A stretch of DNA of 64,000 nucleotides from Bagarius yarrelli (Eukaryota > Chordata > Actinopteri > Siluriformes > Sisoridae). Position 1 is the stretch's first letter; each line of letters begins with the position of its first letter. A program made the translations under genes and the position numbers. Of this stretch, positions 45,297-56,598 are shown one piece after another. The stretch is from the NCBI GenBank assembly GCA_005784505.1, contig VCAZ01000111.1, positions 726,537 through 790,536 on the forward strand. The letters are read 5' to 3'. Below the pieces are notes generated by a model, which had not been told where the DNA came from, searched no databases, and saw only the letters and a program-made list of their open reading frames with translations.

Positions 45297-46223
45297 CCCC
45301 AAAGTGTTTTACTCCTCACTTAATACCCTGTTTCTCCCCCCGTTACCCTCAGATCCAAAACATAATCTCTATAATATAAAATAGGATGTTTAAACATAAT
45401 ATTTCATGCTTATAAATGTCCTGCCAAGCCCCTAAGGTTTTATGTTGGGAGAATTATTCTTCACTATTTTCTCCAATTTAAAATGACTCATTTCGACCTG
45501 AACAGAACATTAGGGTTAATGAAGACTGCAGATACCTCACTCCTCAACATCCTGCCTCGCCTCTGGCTAGAGCTTCATTATGTGATGTAGAAAAGCAGGT
45601 AGGGGATCAGGAAGAGAAGAGAGTTCTTTATAGCTTGAAGTTTTTTTTTTTTATTTATACCCTCCACCTCTGGAAAAATAGAGCTTGATTGTTGGAAATT
45701 TTACTATTTAGTGTAGGACTTGATGAACGCTAACAGAAACAAAGTGTGCTTGTCTCGGAGAGCTTTGGCATAAATTATTCCAGATAAGGTGGAATATGGG
45801 GTCATACTGGAAAAAAATTCAACTAGTGAAAGCACGTTAATCGCAGCCAGAGTTATGAGACAGGTAAAAGAACATTGTACACATTCCTGAACAAAATATG
45901 CTGCAGTACTTTGGTTAAAAAAATTCAAAAAACATCTCGAACCACGTCTTTTTATAAAATAGATCAAATTTAAACTGCATTTTTACCCCGCTATTTTCAT
46001 CTTGCAACTATTTCATACATCAAAGGGTCATGAAGAAACATCAGCAATTTTTGCCTCTGTGACCGTTGAAGTGTATGATTTGGCAAATGATCCGTCACTC
46101 AGTTTTCCAGGTTAGACTGACGCATTCTGACCTTGATGATGTGGTTATGTGAAAAGACTGTACAAAAGTGGAAGCAACTTCACAACTGGCAACTTTTATC
46201 TAAGCATCTGGATTAGTCTAAGT
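45297..46223. other. Unassigned DNA
   Basis: No family or gene recognised. Confidence 0.45.
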
Positions 46224-46336
46224 CAGGAGTCGGAAACCTTTAACACTTAAAGAGCCATTTGGGCCAGTTCCTCAAGGAAAATAGAACATCGGGAGCCACA
46301 AAGCTCTTTTGACTTTTAAAATAAAGATAACACTGC

Positions 46337-46342
<6 letters not shown>

Positions 46343-46393
<51 letters not shown>
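46343..46393. repeat. (TA)n microsatellite inside the hAT element
   Basis: About 25 TA units grown from the element's own TGCATATACATATA sequence. Confidence 0.95.
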
Positions 46394-46397
<4 letters not shown>

Positions 46398-46535
46398 TAA
46401 AATGTATAAAAAAAAAAAAACTTTTTTTTAAAATCAATGAACTACTGACATTTTATGTCTGCATACAACAAGAGATATTTGAAAACACTGGGATAAAATA
46501 TACTTTCACATAAAATAATTTTTTTTTTTTGCATC

Positions 46536-46871
46536 ATAGTGTTTAGCACTGTTGATTCACAGCAAAAAGGTCCTGGGTTCTTTCTGTTTGGAAGTTTGCA
46601 TGTTCTCCCTCTGCTTGCGTGGGTTTACTCCTGGTTCTGCGGTTTCCTCCTAAAGTCCAAAAACATGTTCGTAGATTGATTGGTTATTTTAAATTGGCCA
46701 TAGGAGTAAATGTGTGTTTGTGTGTGGCCCTGTGATGGACTGGTGACCTGTCCAGGGTGTCCCCCTGCTGCCTTTCGCTTCTTAAGAGACGGCTGGGATA
46801 GACTCCAGCAGATCCCTGTGACCCCGAATTAGGGAGGCCGATATAGAAGATGAATGAATTAATGAATGAAT
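46536..46871 (+). repeat. SINE-C nested in hAT element
   Basis: GTTTAGCACTGTTGATTCAC, GGTCCTGGGTTC, GTTTGCATGTTCTCCC, CCCTGTGATGGACTGGTGAC, GATAGACTCCAGCAGATCCC and a GAATGAATTAATGAATG tail. Confidence 0.93.
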
Positions 46872-47371
46872 CTTTCTATTTTAAATATTTAACTGCAGCA
46901 AACCAAACATTCGCCGTCATCTTTTTACCGTGCGTGCCAGAGCAAGCTGTCAACAACCTGAATATAAAAAGACTATTTCACTTATATATTAGCTTAATTA
47001 TTTATAATTAAAAGAATATTAAATATATTAAAAGAACCCCTGGTCCAAATTAACAGCCTGATCTGTTCACATCTGGACCTGGAATAAAACAGATTATCTT
47101 TTAATACAAGTTGCTATGTCTTTTCTCCAAACACTCATTAAGTAAATCTTGTCACCGATTAAGAAAAATCGAAAAATGAAAATCAGTTTACATTGGTATC
47201 TAGGAAAAACATGATGTCTGCTAAACAGATGTTACGAACGCTCTCCTGCAGCTAATTATAGCAATTACATCAGTGTGAAAGTATCACATTGTGATGCTGC
47301 TGATTACACGACTTTCCCATTCTAAAAACTAGATAAAGTGCTCATAACTTAAATTCCATGTAGGCCATATT

Positions 47372-47465
47372 GTCTGTCTTCTTCTTTTCCTCCTTTTCGG
47401 TTGTTTCCTACAGAGGTCACCACGGCGAATCAACTTCCTTCACCTAACCGCTACCTTCTGCATCC
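47372..47465 (-). repeat. RTE-like LINE 3' tail
   Basis: TTTTCCTCCTTTTCGGTTG, AGAGGTCACCACGGCGAATC and CCTTCACCTAACC are the reverse complement of the tail at 52655-52800. Adjacent TGCATCCTGCATCCTGCATC is a short tandem repeat. Confidence 0.65.
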
Positions 47466-48464
47466 TGCATCCTGCATCAGCGCCTTAACTCTAACTGTTT
47501 CTCAGAGTAGGTGTTATTTCCTTATGCCATGTGATCTTTTCTTTCTCCTGGAAGTGACCTAAAGAGTGTTGATATCCTTGGATTAAGTTTTTACTACCAA
47601 AATGAGATGTGCAAATGGGCTTTTTTTACACTTCCTGGATAACACACACATACCTGCGACATTTCTCTAGCTATAAATTAATGATGCTGTTTTGTTTCTG
47701 AACTGAACAGTCAGTATGTTATACATGATTTCGTCTCAATTACAATCTGTCAAGCTTTGAGAATCCGGGTAATACACAGATGATTGGAGAATTATTATGC
47801 CACTTCTCATTTTCCTATTTATGCTTCCCCACCGTGAGCTGATGCCAGCGTACGAGAGAAGAAGGAGCAGCAGTGCAAATATTTTTTGTTTATAATCTCC
47901 ACCATGAAGACAGTTTGGTTTTTCCATCTAGACCTGTTACAGGTGATTTAACATATCAACACCCAGGCTGGCAGCCTTATTAGGAATCACATCTGACAAG
48001 TGTGTAAAAGACTCTACGCTGGAAGAATTACACAGTGAGTTGAAGTTAAATTCCAGGACAGGGAATAACTCGAATAAGAAAAATCCCTACAGGCTTTAAA
48101 ACCTTGATGACAAGCGTGTTTGTGTGTGTATTTTTGTGTGTTTGTCAAGGCTCACTCCTTTCCGGAATTCTCTATCCTGACCCAAATATTTCTTTGACAA
48201 TTGTATATGTAAAGTATGACCATTCGACATGCACTATAGCTTTGATGGAGACAGACACGGATGTCTTTCTGTCTGTGTTTGGAAAAACAAAAGAGAATGA
48301 GGGCAAATTTCAGTTTGAAGCACAGCTGGTGCAGGTGCATTTTATTCTGATAATGAAAAAGAGGATTGCTATGCTGTATTTTACGGAAACCAGCAGATTA
48401 GTATTGGTATCTGGGGACTATAACCTGAAAATGTATTGTTGTTATAGACAAACATGGTTTATCT
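47466..48464. other. Unassigned DNA
   Basis: A 120-codon + frame (48104-48466) has a hydrophobic start but ends at the edge of the rearranged locus; its translation matches nothing I know and no splice or promoter context is evident. Confidence 0.4.
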
Positions 48465-49482
48465 GAATTATCATAAACAGAAGATTACAACATTCCACTT
48501 TATGTCATTAGGAGACCTTTTTTTTTTTTTTTTGCATTTCCAGTGACTTTCAGGTTCATCTTTTTGCAAATTGTATCGTTGTAACGTCATGCGGCTGACA
48601 AAACACTTAAACACACCCTCATTGTTCTATAAACAGAAAACCTTTAAAAGTTTAACACGACCCTTACAAATCACAGAGATGCTATTTTGCACAGAACTAA
48701 TATTATCACAGGACCTCATTGTTATATGATAATAATAATAATAATAATTTAAAAAATAATAAATGTATAAGCAGTGGCAGCAGTAGTTTCAGTAGCATCC
48801 ATACTAACAGCAATAGAAGTAATAGTAATAGTATCTACAATAGTGGCAGCAGCAGTAGGAGTGGCAGCAGTGCTAAAAGTAATAATATTAGTAGAAGTCT
48901 TCACAAATCACAGAGGTGTCGTTTTGCACTTGACAAATATTATTACAGGACCACATTATTATATAATAATAATAAAAATGAAATAATAAATGTATAAGCA
49001 GTGGCAGCACTAGTGGCAGTTGTAGATACTTTTATTACTACTGCTTTTGCTGTTACTAGAATGGATGCTACTGCCACAACTGCTGCTACTGCCACTCCTT
49101 ATACATTTATTATTATTATTATTATTGCAGTTACTTCTATTACCACGGCTTCTATTATAATTTTGATGTAATCTGATTATTATTACCAGTATAAATACTT
49201 CTGTGTAATTTATCATAAATAGAAGATTGTTACTTACAGCATTCCGCTTTACATGTCATCCATCTCCTTCTTTTTACTCTTCCGGTGGCAGTTAGTTCGA
49301 TCTTTTTGCAAATTGTATCGGCGTATGGTGTGTAATGATGCCCCAAAACACTCCAACGCAGTCTTATTGTTCTGGAAACGGAAAACCTTGAAAAGTTATA
49401 CACGACCCTGACAAATCCTTGCCAAATCATCGAGATGCCGATTCTCACGGGACTCCTATTATCACAGGACCTCATTGTTCAC
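48465..49482. repeat. Complex direct and inverted repeat locus
   Basis: An outer unit of about 265 bp occurs directly at 48465-48725 and 49208-49482 (shared: TTTTTGCAAATTGTATCG, TATTATCACAGGACCTCATT). Part of it recurs at 48900-48965. Between lies an AAT/GCAGTG-rich unit at 48728-48841 (AATAAATGTATAAGCAGTGG, GTAGCATCCAT, AGTATCTACA), partly repeated directly at 48968-49020 and inverted at 49020-49130. Potential stem of about 110 bp with a loop near 180 bp. The apparent Asn/Ser-rich frames are translations of this repeat. Confidence 0.85.
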
Positions 49483-50190
49483 TGAAAATATGGTAGGTCA
49501 TTTGTCAGGAAATTTTCAGTTTACAAATTAAAGACATGGCCGATTCACCCAGGATTAAGATCACAGACAACCTTCACAGTTATTACAAATGACAAGAGGT
49601 CCCTAGATGATAATAATCCTGTGCAAATAGGACAATCGTTAAATTCAGATATGCTGGTTTGAGTATTTTACTGCAAGGAATTACTGAGAAAAAAAAAGCA
49701 GATCGATTCAAGCCAGCATAAAAAAAATGGTACAGTAACTTAAAAACAAAGGTAAGATCTTAAATATTAGACTCACTAAAATTGGAGTATTCTTCTTGTT
49801 GACTCAATTGAGCTATTTTAAACGTTTGTGGGTAAAAATCTCAAAAGATCAAGTTTCTGATTCTTCTCTGTGTGTGTGAGGGTGTGTGTTGGTTCCCTAA
49901 TGTTAAAATTTGAGATAAATAAAAGAAGGGTTTATATGTATATCCAAATTGTTGTGTGGTTTGGGAGGACATCCAGACTGACTGTTTAAAGAAAATCTAT
50001 GCTGCTGTTAATTATTTTCCTATAACAGTAACAACCCCCAGCCCACCCCCACCCCAGTGTGTTCTTCCTCAACTTAATAAAGGCTGTGTTAACTGCCAGT
50101 GTAGGTCTAAAAATACCATAAAGCTTTTTTTTTGTTTTTAGAGGAACAGGAGGCAGTATATAAAAAAAGTTATTGTATTTTCTGGATTTT
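49483..50190. other. Unassigned DNA
   Basis: Nothing recognised apart from short T/A runs. Confidence 0.45.
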
Positions 50191-50194
50191 AATG

Positions 50195-50500
50195 TCCTGT
50201 TAAATAAAAATGGGTTGCCTCTTTAATAGATTTGATTGCAGATGTATGATAGGACACGGTGCCAGAAATAAGGCTGAACAAGTTCCCGAGTGGCTTTCAT
50301 GCAGAGAAATGACCGACTCAATCTTATGAATGAGAAACCTACATGGTAGAGTCGGGTAAGCTTTGTAAGGAGAAAGAAGGATGGCAGGCTGTTTGATGGT
50401 GTGATCTGAAAGGTTCCCCAGAGAGATCACATGACACAGGAAACATAAAACTTTCTTATCAGGAAGCTCAGACCTGCTCCGCTCCAGTGGGTGGGAAGAC
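50195..50500. promoter_or_regulatory. Candidate conserved non-coding element
   Basis: Unique complex block (GATTTGATTGCAGATGTATG, CGACTCAATCTTATGAATG, CAGGCTGTTTGATGGTG). Texture-based call only. Confidence 0.3.
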
Positions 50501-50784
50501 TGGGCAGAATTTTTAAATGAAGGGATAGTTTACCTAAAAACAGAAATTCTGTCATTAAGTACTCACTCTTTTGTTGTTCCAAACCCATGAGACCTTCTTT
50601 TGTCTTCGGAACACATCTTAAGATATTTTTGATGAAATCTGAGGGCTACCATGTTCATGTTGAGGTAAATACTATGTTCAAGGGCCAGAAAAGTATCAAG
50701 ATGATCAACAAAGTAGTCCATGTAACATCAGTGGTTCAAATGTAATATAACCTCCAAAGAACAACTTCCATATGCGTCTCTACT

Positions 50785-50886
50785 GGGGCAGTGTGGCTCA
50801 AATGCTTAAGCCACCGAGTTGTTGTATGGATGACTAAGAGCACCTGGGTTTGAGCCTCACCGCTGCCAGTCTGCCACTGCTGGTCT
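50785..50886 (+). repeat. SINE-B head, 3'-truncated
   Basis: GGGGCAGTGTGGCTCAAATG, GCCACCGAGTTGTTGTATGG, box B-like CTGGGTTTGAGCC, CTGCCAGTCTGCCACTGC; stops before the CTGCTCCAGG block. Confidence 0.82.
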
Positions 50887-51376
50887 ATATTGTTTATTAA
50901 AGCGAACATGGCGTCCCAGTTCAAAACAAAAACGAGAAAAGATCCGAGGCGAAGAGAAAGGGAAAGGTTTTAAAACTTCCACAAGATAAACAACTTTACC
51001 TTTACTGCATTTAGTATGTGTTCAACCACATCATGTCAGATCTGTGATGACGGTGCTGACAGCGCCGCCTCGTTTACACTTGGAGACACTTGGAATGTGA
51101 ACGTGGTAGTTACCTTGCTGTCTATGTTTTTCACTCTTAGCTAAAGTAGGATCCTGGTGCCTAGTCTCCACTGATACACTCGTTTCTTCTCCCTTTTTGG
51201 TTAATCTTTAAGAACTGAGCACGCTTGAAAAAATGAGCAGGTTTCACGTACGTACTTCAGGCGTCTGCAGTCTATCGCAAGACTCATGATCTCATTAAAA
51301 ATAACAATTTCAGAGTTAACATTTAAAAGTAATGGAGAAACGGCATCAAATGTAATGAAGTAAAAGTATATTTCAT
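50887..51376. other. Unassigned DNA
   Basis: Nothing recognised. Confidence 0.45.
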
Positions 51377-51546
51377 ATGGCAGACGTCCTTATCCAGAGC
51401 CACTTACATCTATCTCTTTTATACAACTGAGCAATTGGGGCTTGAGGACCTTGCCAAGGGCCCAGCAATGGCAACCTGGTGGTGCTGGGAATTGATCTCT
51501 GATCTTCCTTTTAGCAGTCTAACACCCCAACCACTGTGCTACCACA
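51377..51546 (-). repeat. SINE-A, full length
   Basis: GGCAGACGTCCTTATCCAG, GGGGCTTGAGGACCTTGCC, GGTGCTGGGAATTGATC and CCACTGTGCTACCACAG. Confidence 0.92.
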
Positions 51547-51654
51547 GTAAAACCAGATGAACCTACTCTTAAAAGTACATTTTGTCCTCAAAAATCGACC
51601 TAAGGAACTGTAAGGAAGTAAATCTAACACCCTTTGCTCATATCATCTGTATGA

Positions 51655-51920
51655 TGTAATCGTAGGTCATAGCATGTTAGGAACAAGAAGGTGAGCACTG
51701 CATACATACACCCATTCGCATGATTGCCCACACCTTCCAGACACTTTCATACCCACCCTCTATTTGCAAAACGACAGTTTGCTGCATAGAAATTAGGCAC
51801 CTTTATGGTAATTTCATTGACAAGGCTGACTACACACTTCTATTACCAGTGCATAAATGAGCTTATCTATCAAGCCAGCTGTTGATTTTAAAGACCATTA
51901 GTCATTTCCAACAGCGTAAT
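51655..51920. promoter_or_regulatory. Candidate conserved enhancer
   Basis: Unique block: CATGATTGCCCACACC, TATTTGCAAAACGACAG, CACCTTTATGGTAATTTC, GCATAAATGAGCTTATC. ATTTGCAAA is octamer-like; TTTATGG is a caudal/posterior-Hox-type word. Confidence 0.38.
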
Positions 51921-52611
51921 GATGATGATGTTATATAACTTTGGTTATGTACTCATGGGAAGGTTGGACCTATTTACTTAACTGTAAATTCTGCATGGAT
52001 GAAAAGCTAACCAGCTTCTTTACGTAGACCTAAAGTATCGGGGTCGTAAATTCTGAGCCTAGCCAAGTTCTTGGTTTAAGAGAATTCGTCTTCTGGATTA
52101 AGGTAGAAAGGTATATGACTTTTGGGCCAATTTGCAATTTAAAATTCTGGGCCACATTCCCAATAGCAGTAGTAGATAAGACATAATGAACGAAGTTATG
52201 GACACTGGACAGTTGTTCTTGGACAGAAATCTAACTGTTTGAATCATCTTTAGCAGGTTCAACCCTGGTGGCACCCTAGGCAAGATTGTAGATTTGCTCC
52301 AAAAACACACACACACACACACACACATACCCTACCACAAAAATTTTTTTAATCAAGTTACATAGCCGCTTTACTGTGTCTGAAGGCCCTGGGCAAATTA
52401 GATCGACTAAGATGCTAAAATCTGATTAGACAAAAAAATCTAACATTCACGTACACGTACTGGAAGCAGTGCAGCAAAAGAAACGCTACAGAATGAAAAG
52501 AAAAAACTGTTGAAATAAATTAATACAATTTGATGAAACAAACGTTACAATTGAAGTTGTAAATGTAGGTCAGTGATGCTGATAGTGTTTAGACAGCAGA
52601 GAAGACCTGCT
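51921..52611. other. Unassigned DNA
   Basis: (CA)n at about 52307-52326; otherwise unrecognised. Confidence 0.5.
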
Positions 52612-52651
52612 TATATATATATATATACAGAGAGAGAGAGAGAGAGAGAGA
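52612..52651. repeat. (TA)n(GA)n microsatellite
   Basis: TA run followed directly by CAGAGAGAGA and further GA units. Confidence 0.95.
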
Positions 52652-52654
52652 GCA

Positions 52655-52800
52655 AAGAGGAGGTATATGGGTGTGATAAAGAAGGACTTTGAAGTTAGTG
52701 TGTGTGAGTGAAAAGGATGTAGAGAATAGGGTTAGGTGGAGACAGATGATTCGCTGTGGCGACCCCTAAAAGGGAACAGCCGAAAAGAAAAAAAGAAGGG
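52655..52800 (+). repeat. RTE-like LINE 3' end
   Basis: GAGGAGGTATATGGGTGTG, GGGTTAGGTGGAGACAGATG and GCTGTGGCGACCCCTAAAAG with GGAACAGCCGAAAAGAAAA. This is the end of the reverse-transcriptase ORF and tail of a common fish RTE-type LINE; the frame is broken. Confidence 0.68.
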
Positions 52801-53395
52801 TGTATCCCTGCCTTGTCTTTTGGAATCTGGATCCACCACAACCCAGAACAAAATAGGAAATTAACAATCAAATTAATCTGATAACACATCCATACTGGCA
52901 TCTGGATAAAAATGTTATTGGCTTTAAAACATTAGTTTTGATGCAAATGACACCCATGGGTATAGTCTAACCAAACTGCCTGGCTTGAGGGGTTTAACAA
53001 ATTATCTGTGAGCCCTGACAATGGCACACCACACACATTATTCACTAGACAGATGGCGCCGGCAAACTCAATAAACTCAGTCTCAAAAACTCAACTGTAC
53101 GCCTGATTCGTAGTTTGTTTGCATAATGGCTGTAATAACTAAAGAAAGCATGGTAAAAAGAGAAAGGTTGCTTCTTACTTCTGAATATGAGGCTTTGCAG
53201 CCTACTCTCTTTCCTTCCCTTTCTCTCTCTCTTTCTCTCTCTTTATTGTGCAGCAAGGACAGCGTGATACATATTTTTAGGTTGTTGTAAGGTTGCAAGT
53301 GAAGAAGAATATAAAAAAGCCCTTTCCTACATTGTCAAAAATAAATCTGATATATTAGGAATCCACTTGGATATAAATATAAGTATAGTGTTGCC
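52801..53395. other. Unassigned DNA
   Basis: Pyrimidine run (CTCTCTCTCTTTCTC) at about 53206-53245. No gene. Confidence 0.45.
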
Positions 53396-53835
53396 TTGAC
53401 TTACGAGTTTAATTCGTTCCGTGACGGAGCTCGTAACTCAAATTACTTGTGTATCAAATTAATTTTCCCTATTTAAATAAATTTAAATGTCATTTATCTG
53501 TTCGGGGTCCCAAAAAACAGCAATTTGTATGTTACATGTATACAAATATTGTATAAAAAAACAATAGAATAGGATGTACTGGAATAAACTGGTTTTATTA
53601 AGTATAATGTACAGCATTTACCTCGGAGATCAGACGACGTCACTCGCTAACGCACTTGCTAACGTACATGTCTGACTAACTATCGAGTGAAACACGGGAT
53701 GCTGGGCGGATGTTACGGCGTATGCCAACTAGCGCTTGGGTGTCTGAAGCCGGTTACCCGAATTTTAGCTCGCAACTCAAAGCAAAAAAATCGGCCGAGA
53801 GACGACTCGTATCTCGAAAAACCGAGATACCGCTG
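53396..53835. mobile_element. Tigger/pogo-like MITE, complete copy
   Basis: Left end TAGTGTTGCCTTGACTTACG (after TA) and right end CGAAAAACCGAGATACCGCTG (before TA) form imperfect terminal repeats, and inner ACTTACGAG / CTCGTATCTCG also pair. 440 bp. The central GATGTACTGGAATAAACTGG segment is shared with 4408-4815. No coding capacity; a non-autonomous TA-targeting element. Confidence 0.78.
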
Positions 53836-54124
53836 TATTTTATTTACTATAAGGAGCTATAATTTAAAAATAAATATAAATGATGTGCAGCAGGAGTAGG
53901 ATGATAAATGCAGAAAAAAGTCAAATTAATCTGATATAAATAGAAATCAAGGTACAGTATATATACTAACAAAATAAAGATATACAGTATGAGTCATTGC
54001 TGCGCTCGTCTCATCTTGTATGCTAACTAAAAAGAATAAGGAAGTTTAAGGCATATTTTAACTTTTATCTAAAAATAAAGAAAAAAAGCAAAAGATAAAC
54101 TGATGTTCATATTTTTTATTAAAT
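53836..54124. other. Unassigned AT-rich DNA
   Basis: Nothing recognised. Confidence 0.45.
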
Positions 54125-54310
54125 CAGATAAGCAGGGAAAGCAGCGGCCAACAGATGGAGCTTTAGTCAAAGCAAAAACGGTGGCTGTTATCTGAATGCT
54201 GCTTGTTATTACTCACAATCGTTCGCAGTCATAACAGGTAATGTAATTACTGCCTGTAATGCGTTCAGATGGCAGAGCGGCATCTGTTTTGCCCAGCTTA
54301 TTTTATGATA
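54125..54310. promoter_or_regulatory. Candidate conserved enhancer
   Basis: Unique block: AATCAGATAAGCAGGG, GGCCAACAGATGGAGC (E-box CAGATG), GGTAATGTAATTACTGCC (near-palindrome), TTCAGATGGCAGAGCGGC. Bordered by a GA microsatellite. Confidence 0.4.
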
Positions 54311-54365
54311 TGCAGCGGTCCCCTCCATCCCACACACAGACACAAACGAAAGATAGAGAGATAGA

Positions 54366-54371
<6 letters not shown>

Positions 54372-54409
<38 letters not shown>

Positions 54410-54434
54410 GAAAAGAATCAATGAAGGGGGGGGG
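54372..54434. repeat. (GA)n and G9 run
   Basis: GA repeat 54372-54404 and G-run about 54426-54434. Confidence 0.95.
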
Positions 54435-55020
54435 GCTTCCTGAGCTGGTTTATTTCAGCAGGCTTCAAAGGATGAATGAAGCTGATGACTGGATAAGCGT
54501 GGAATGGTCAGATATTGACGCTGGTGGTACAGAGCTTGGTCAGATGGACGTCACGTAAATGGATGTTTGTTATTAAGGCTAAATGAGAGTTATGGTAGAC
54601 TCGGTCCATTCGAAATGAATAATCACGTAGAAGAGTGGCTTGTCTACATACAGAAGCTTGACTGCTTTTGGGCAAAACAAATCCACATGTATTTTTTTTT
54701 TCCTTGGCTATTTTTATTACATACTGGCATCAGATTAGCGTCAGATTTTTGGGCACTGATTTTAGGGATAGATTTGGGTGGTATAATAATGGAAGTGTGA
54801 ATAGAAGATCTGCAAGACCAATTCCTGATATAATTTCACAATTTCTACCCAAATAAAGTCATATTTTGCAGATTATTAACAGCTAGTGATGTTATTGTTA
54901 AGTTTAGCTTTGGGGAAGCATTAATAGATCTAAAATATGTTCATACAATATAAGGTAGAAGCTCACATTTGCTTGGGAATCCCCAGAGTCACGGGAATCC
55001 CACAAGATGGAAAATGCTAC
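54435..55020. other. Unassigned DNA
   Basis: Nothing recognised. Confidence 0.45.
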
Positions 55021-55200
55021 ATTGGTATGTGAATGCTAATATAATAATAATATAATTATATTGTTATTGGTATATCAATGCTAATGCTAAGTTGGTATTT
55101 TAATAATAATATAATAATATTGTTATTTGTATGTCAATGCTAAGTTGGTATGTCAATGCTAATATAATAATAATAATATGATGATATAACAATAATATAA
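55021..55200. repeat. AT-rich minisatellite
   Basis: Irregular tandem copies of a TTGGTATGTCAATGCTAAT-type unit followed by (ATA)n tracts, at least four copies. Confidence 0.8.
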
Positions 55201-55978
55201 GAGAAGAAGTCTTCCCAATGCATATTAAAGCCATTAAAAAAATTGTTCCCGATAATTTAGAGATAAAATTACGATCAGTGATGGAATTGGGACAGGACAG
55301 AATTTGTCTCCAGTTTGTTTTGGGATTGTGTAGGATTTCTTTCCATGGAAGTCAGGCGGGAGTGGTTGACAAACCTATTTTTGTGTCACCCTCTAATATA
55401 AGGCTTTAATATGTACTTAAACAGCTAGTTAATAATAAGAATAGTTTCCCCCCTAAACTATCGTTACTTATGTTAGATATAATAGTTAAAAAAAATAAAT
55501 GAAAAAACGAACATGTTTCCTGCTAGACTCTACAGTATAGTATAGTAATTATAGCGTCTATTATAATTTTAACACACACTGTTGGGAGCGTGACTAAATG
55601 CAGAGAGTGTGGAAAGCAGGAATTTGATCCGAATGCCACATGGCAGTAGGATGACAGACAGATTTAATTGTAGATTTGCTGTTGAAACATTAATGACAAA
55701 TAATTAATCAGCAACGCTGTTTTAATCAATGCCACTTAAGATGGTCTCATTTTTAATATAGGACCACATAAAAAATGAATAAATTAAGGGTGCATTTAAG
55801 CAGTTAGGCTTAAAAATAAGGATAATGTATTGCAAAAAAAGGATATTTTTATTGTGTCATTATTAAGTAATAAAAACATACAGTATAAATAGTATAAATG
55901 TAGATTTTATTTAATTAATTTTTAAATAAATGGCAGACACTGAGACACTTTTTTTGTTTTCGCCTCCTTATTATTTTA
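55201..55978. other. Unassigned AT-rich DNA
   Basis: Nothing recognised. Confidence 0.45.
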
Positions 55979-56414
55979 GAGAGAGGAGGTGGGGATAGAG
56001 AGGGGAGAGAGAGAGGGAGGGGGTAAGGATAGAGAGAGAGAGTGTGAGAGAGAGAGAGAGAGAGGGGGAGAGCGAGAGGGAGGATAAAGAAGGGAGAGAG
56101 AGAGAGAAAGATAAAAAGGGGGAGAGAAAAGAGAGATAGAGAGATAGAGAAAGAGATGGGTAGGGAGGAGAAAGACAAAGGGGAAAGAGAGAGGTTAGAG
56201 AATAGAGGGAGAGAGTGAGAGATAGAGGCAATAAGAGAATGACGAGAGAGAGATAAAGAAGGGGAAGAGAGGAAGAGAGAGAGAATGAGAGAGAGAGAGG
56301 AAGAGAGAGAGAGAGAGGAGGGAAAAGAGGTAGAGAAAGAGAAAAGAGAGAAAGGGGAGAGAAAAGAAAGTAAGAGAGAGAAGAAAGAGGGGGTAGAGAA
56401 AGAAAGAGAGAGAT
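55979..56414. repeat. 436 bp purine-rich tract
   Basis: Almost entirely A and G on the + strand (GAGAGG, GGGGAG, AAAGAG units) with scattered T and very few C. Apparent Ser/Leu-rich or Arg/Glu-rich frames here are translations of this tract. Confidence 0.95.
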
Positions 56415-56598
56415 GCAGTTTGGTAAATCTATATGACTGTTTATTGCTTCTATATGTGATGATAACTAAAAAAAAACAGAAGTATAATTAAAATCAGATA
56501 AAGAACCTGACGTTGTTTATTAATTCATTATAAATGCTGTTTTCCGCCTGTGCTATAAAAGAGTATTCAATATCTTCGTACAGGTTATTATAGGCAAA

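Larger units (their letters stand above)
46224..47042. mobile_element. hAT-type element interrupted by SINE-C
   Basis: Left end CAGGAGTCGGAAACCTTTAA with AAAGAGCCATTTGGGCC, right end ACCCCTG. Flanks GTCTAAGT (46216-46223) and GTCCAAAT (47043-47050) agree at 6 of 8. The left portion matches a well-known teleost hAT element (GAGCCACAAAGCTCTTTTG). The interior carries a (TA)n expansion and a SINE-C. No transposase is visible. Confidence 0.72.

Noticed and set aside
48104..48466. 120-codon frame with a hydrophobic, signal-like start
   Set aside because: The hydrophobic start comes from a GT-rich stretch; no homology recognised, and it ends at a repeat boundary.
48719..49216. Asn/Ser-rich frames suggesting a low-complexity protein
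   Set aside because: Direct translations of AAT and GCAGTG repeats in the inverted-repeat locus.
55915..56491. Ser/Leu-rich and Arg/Glu-rich frames
   Set aside because: Translations of the GA-rich purine tract.
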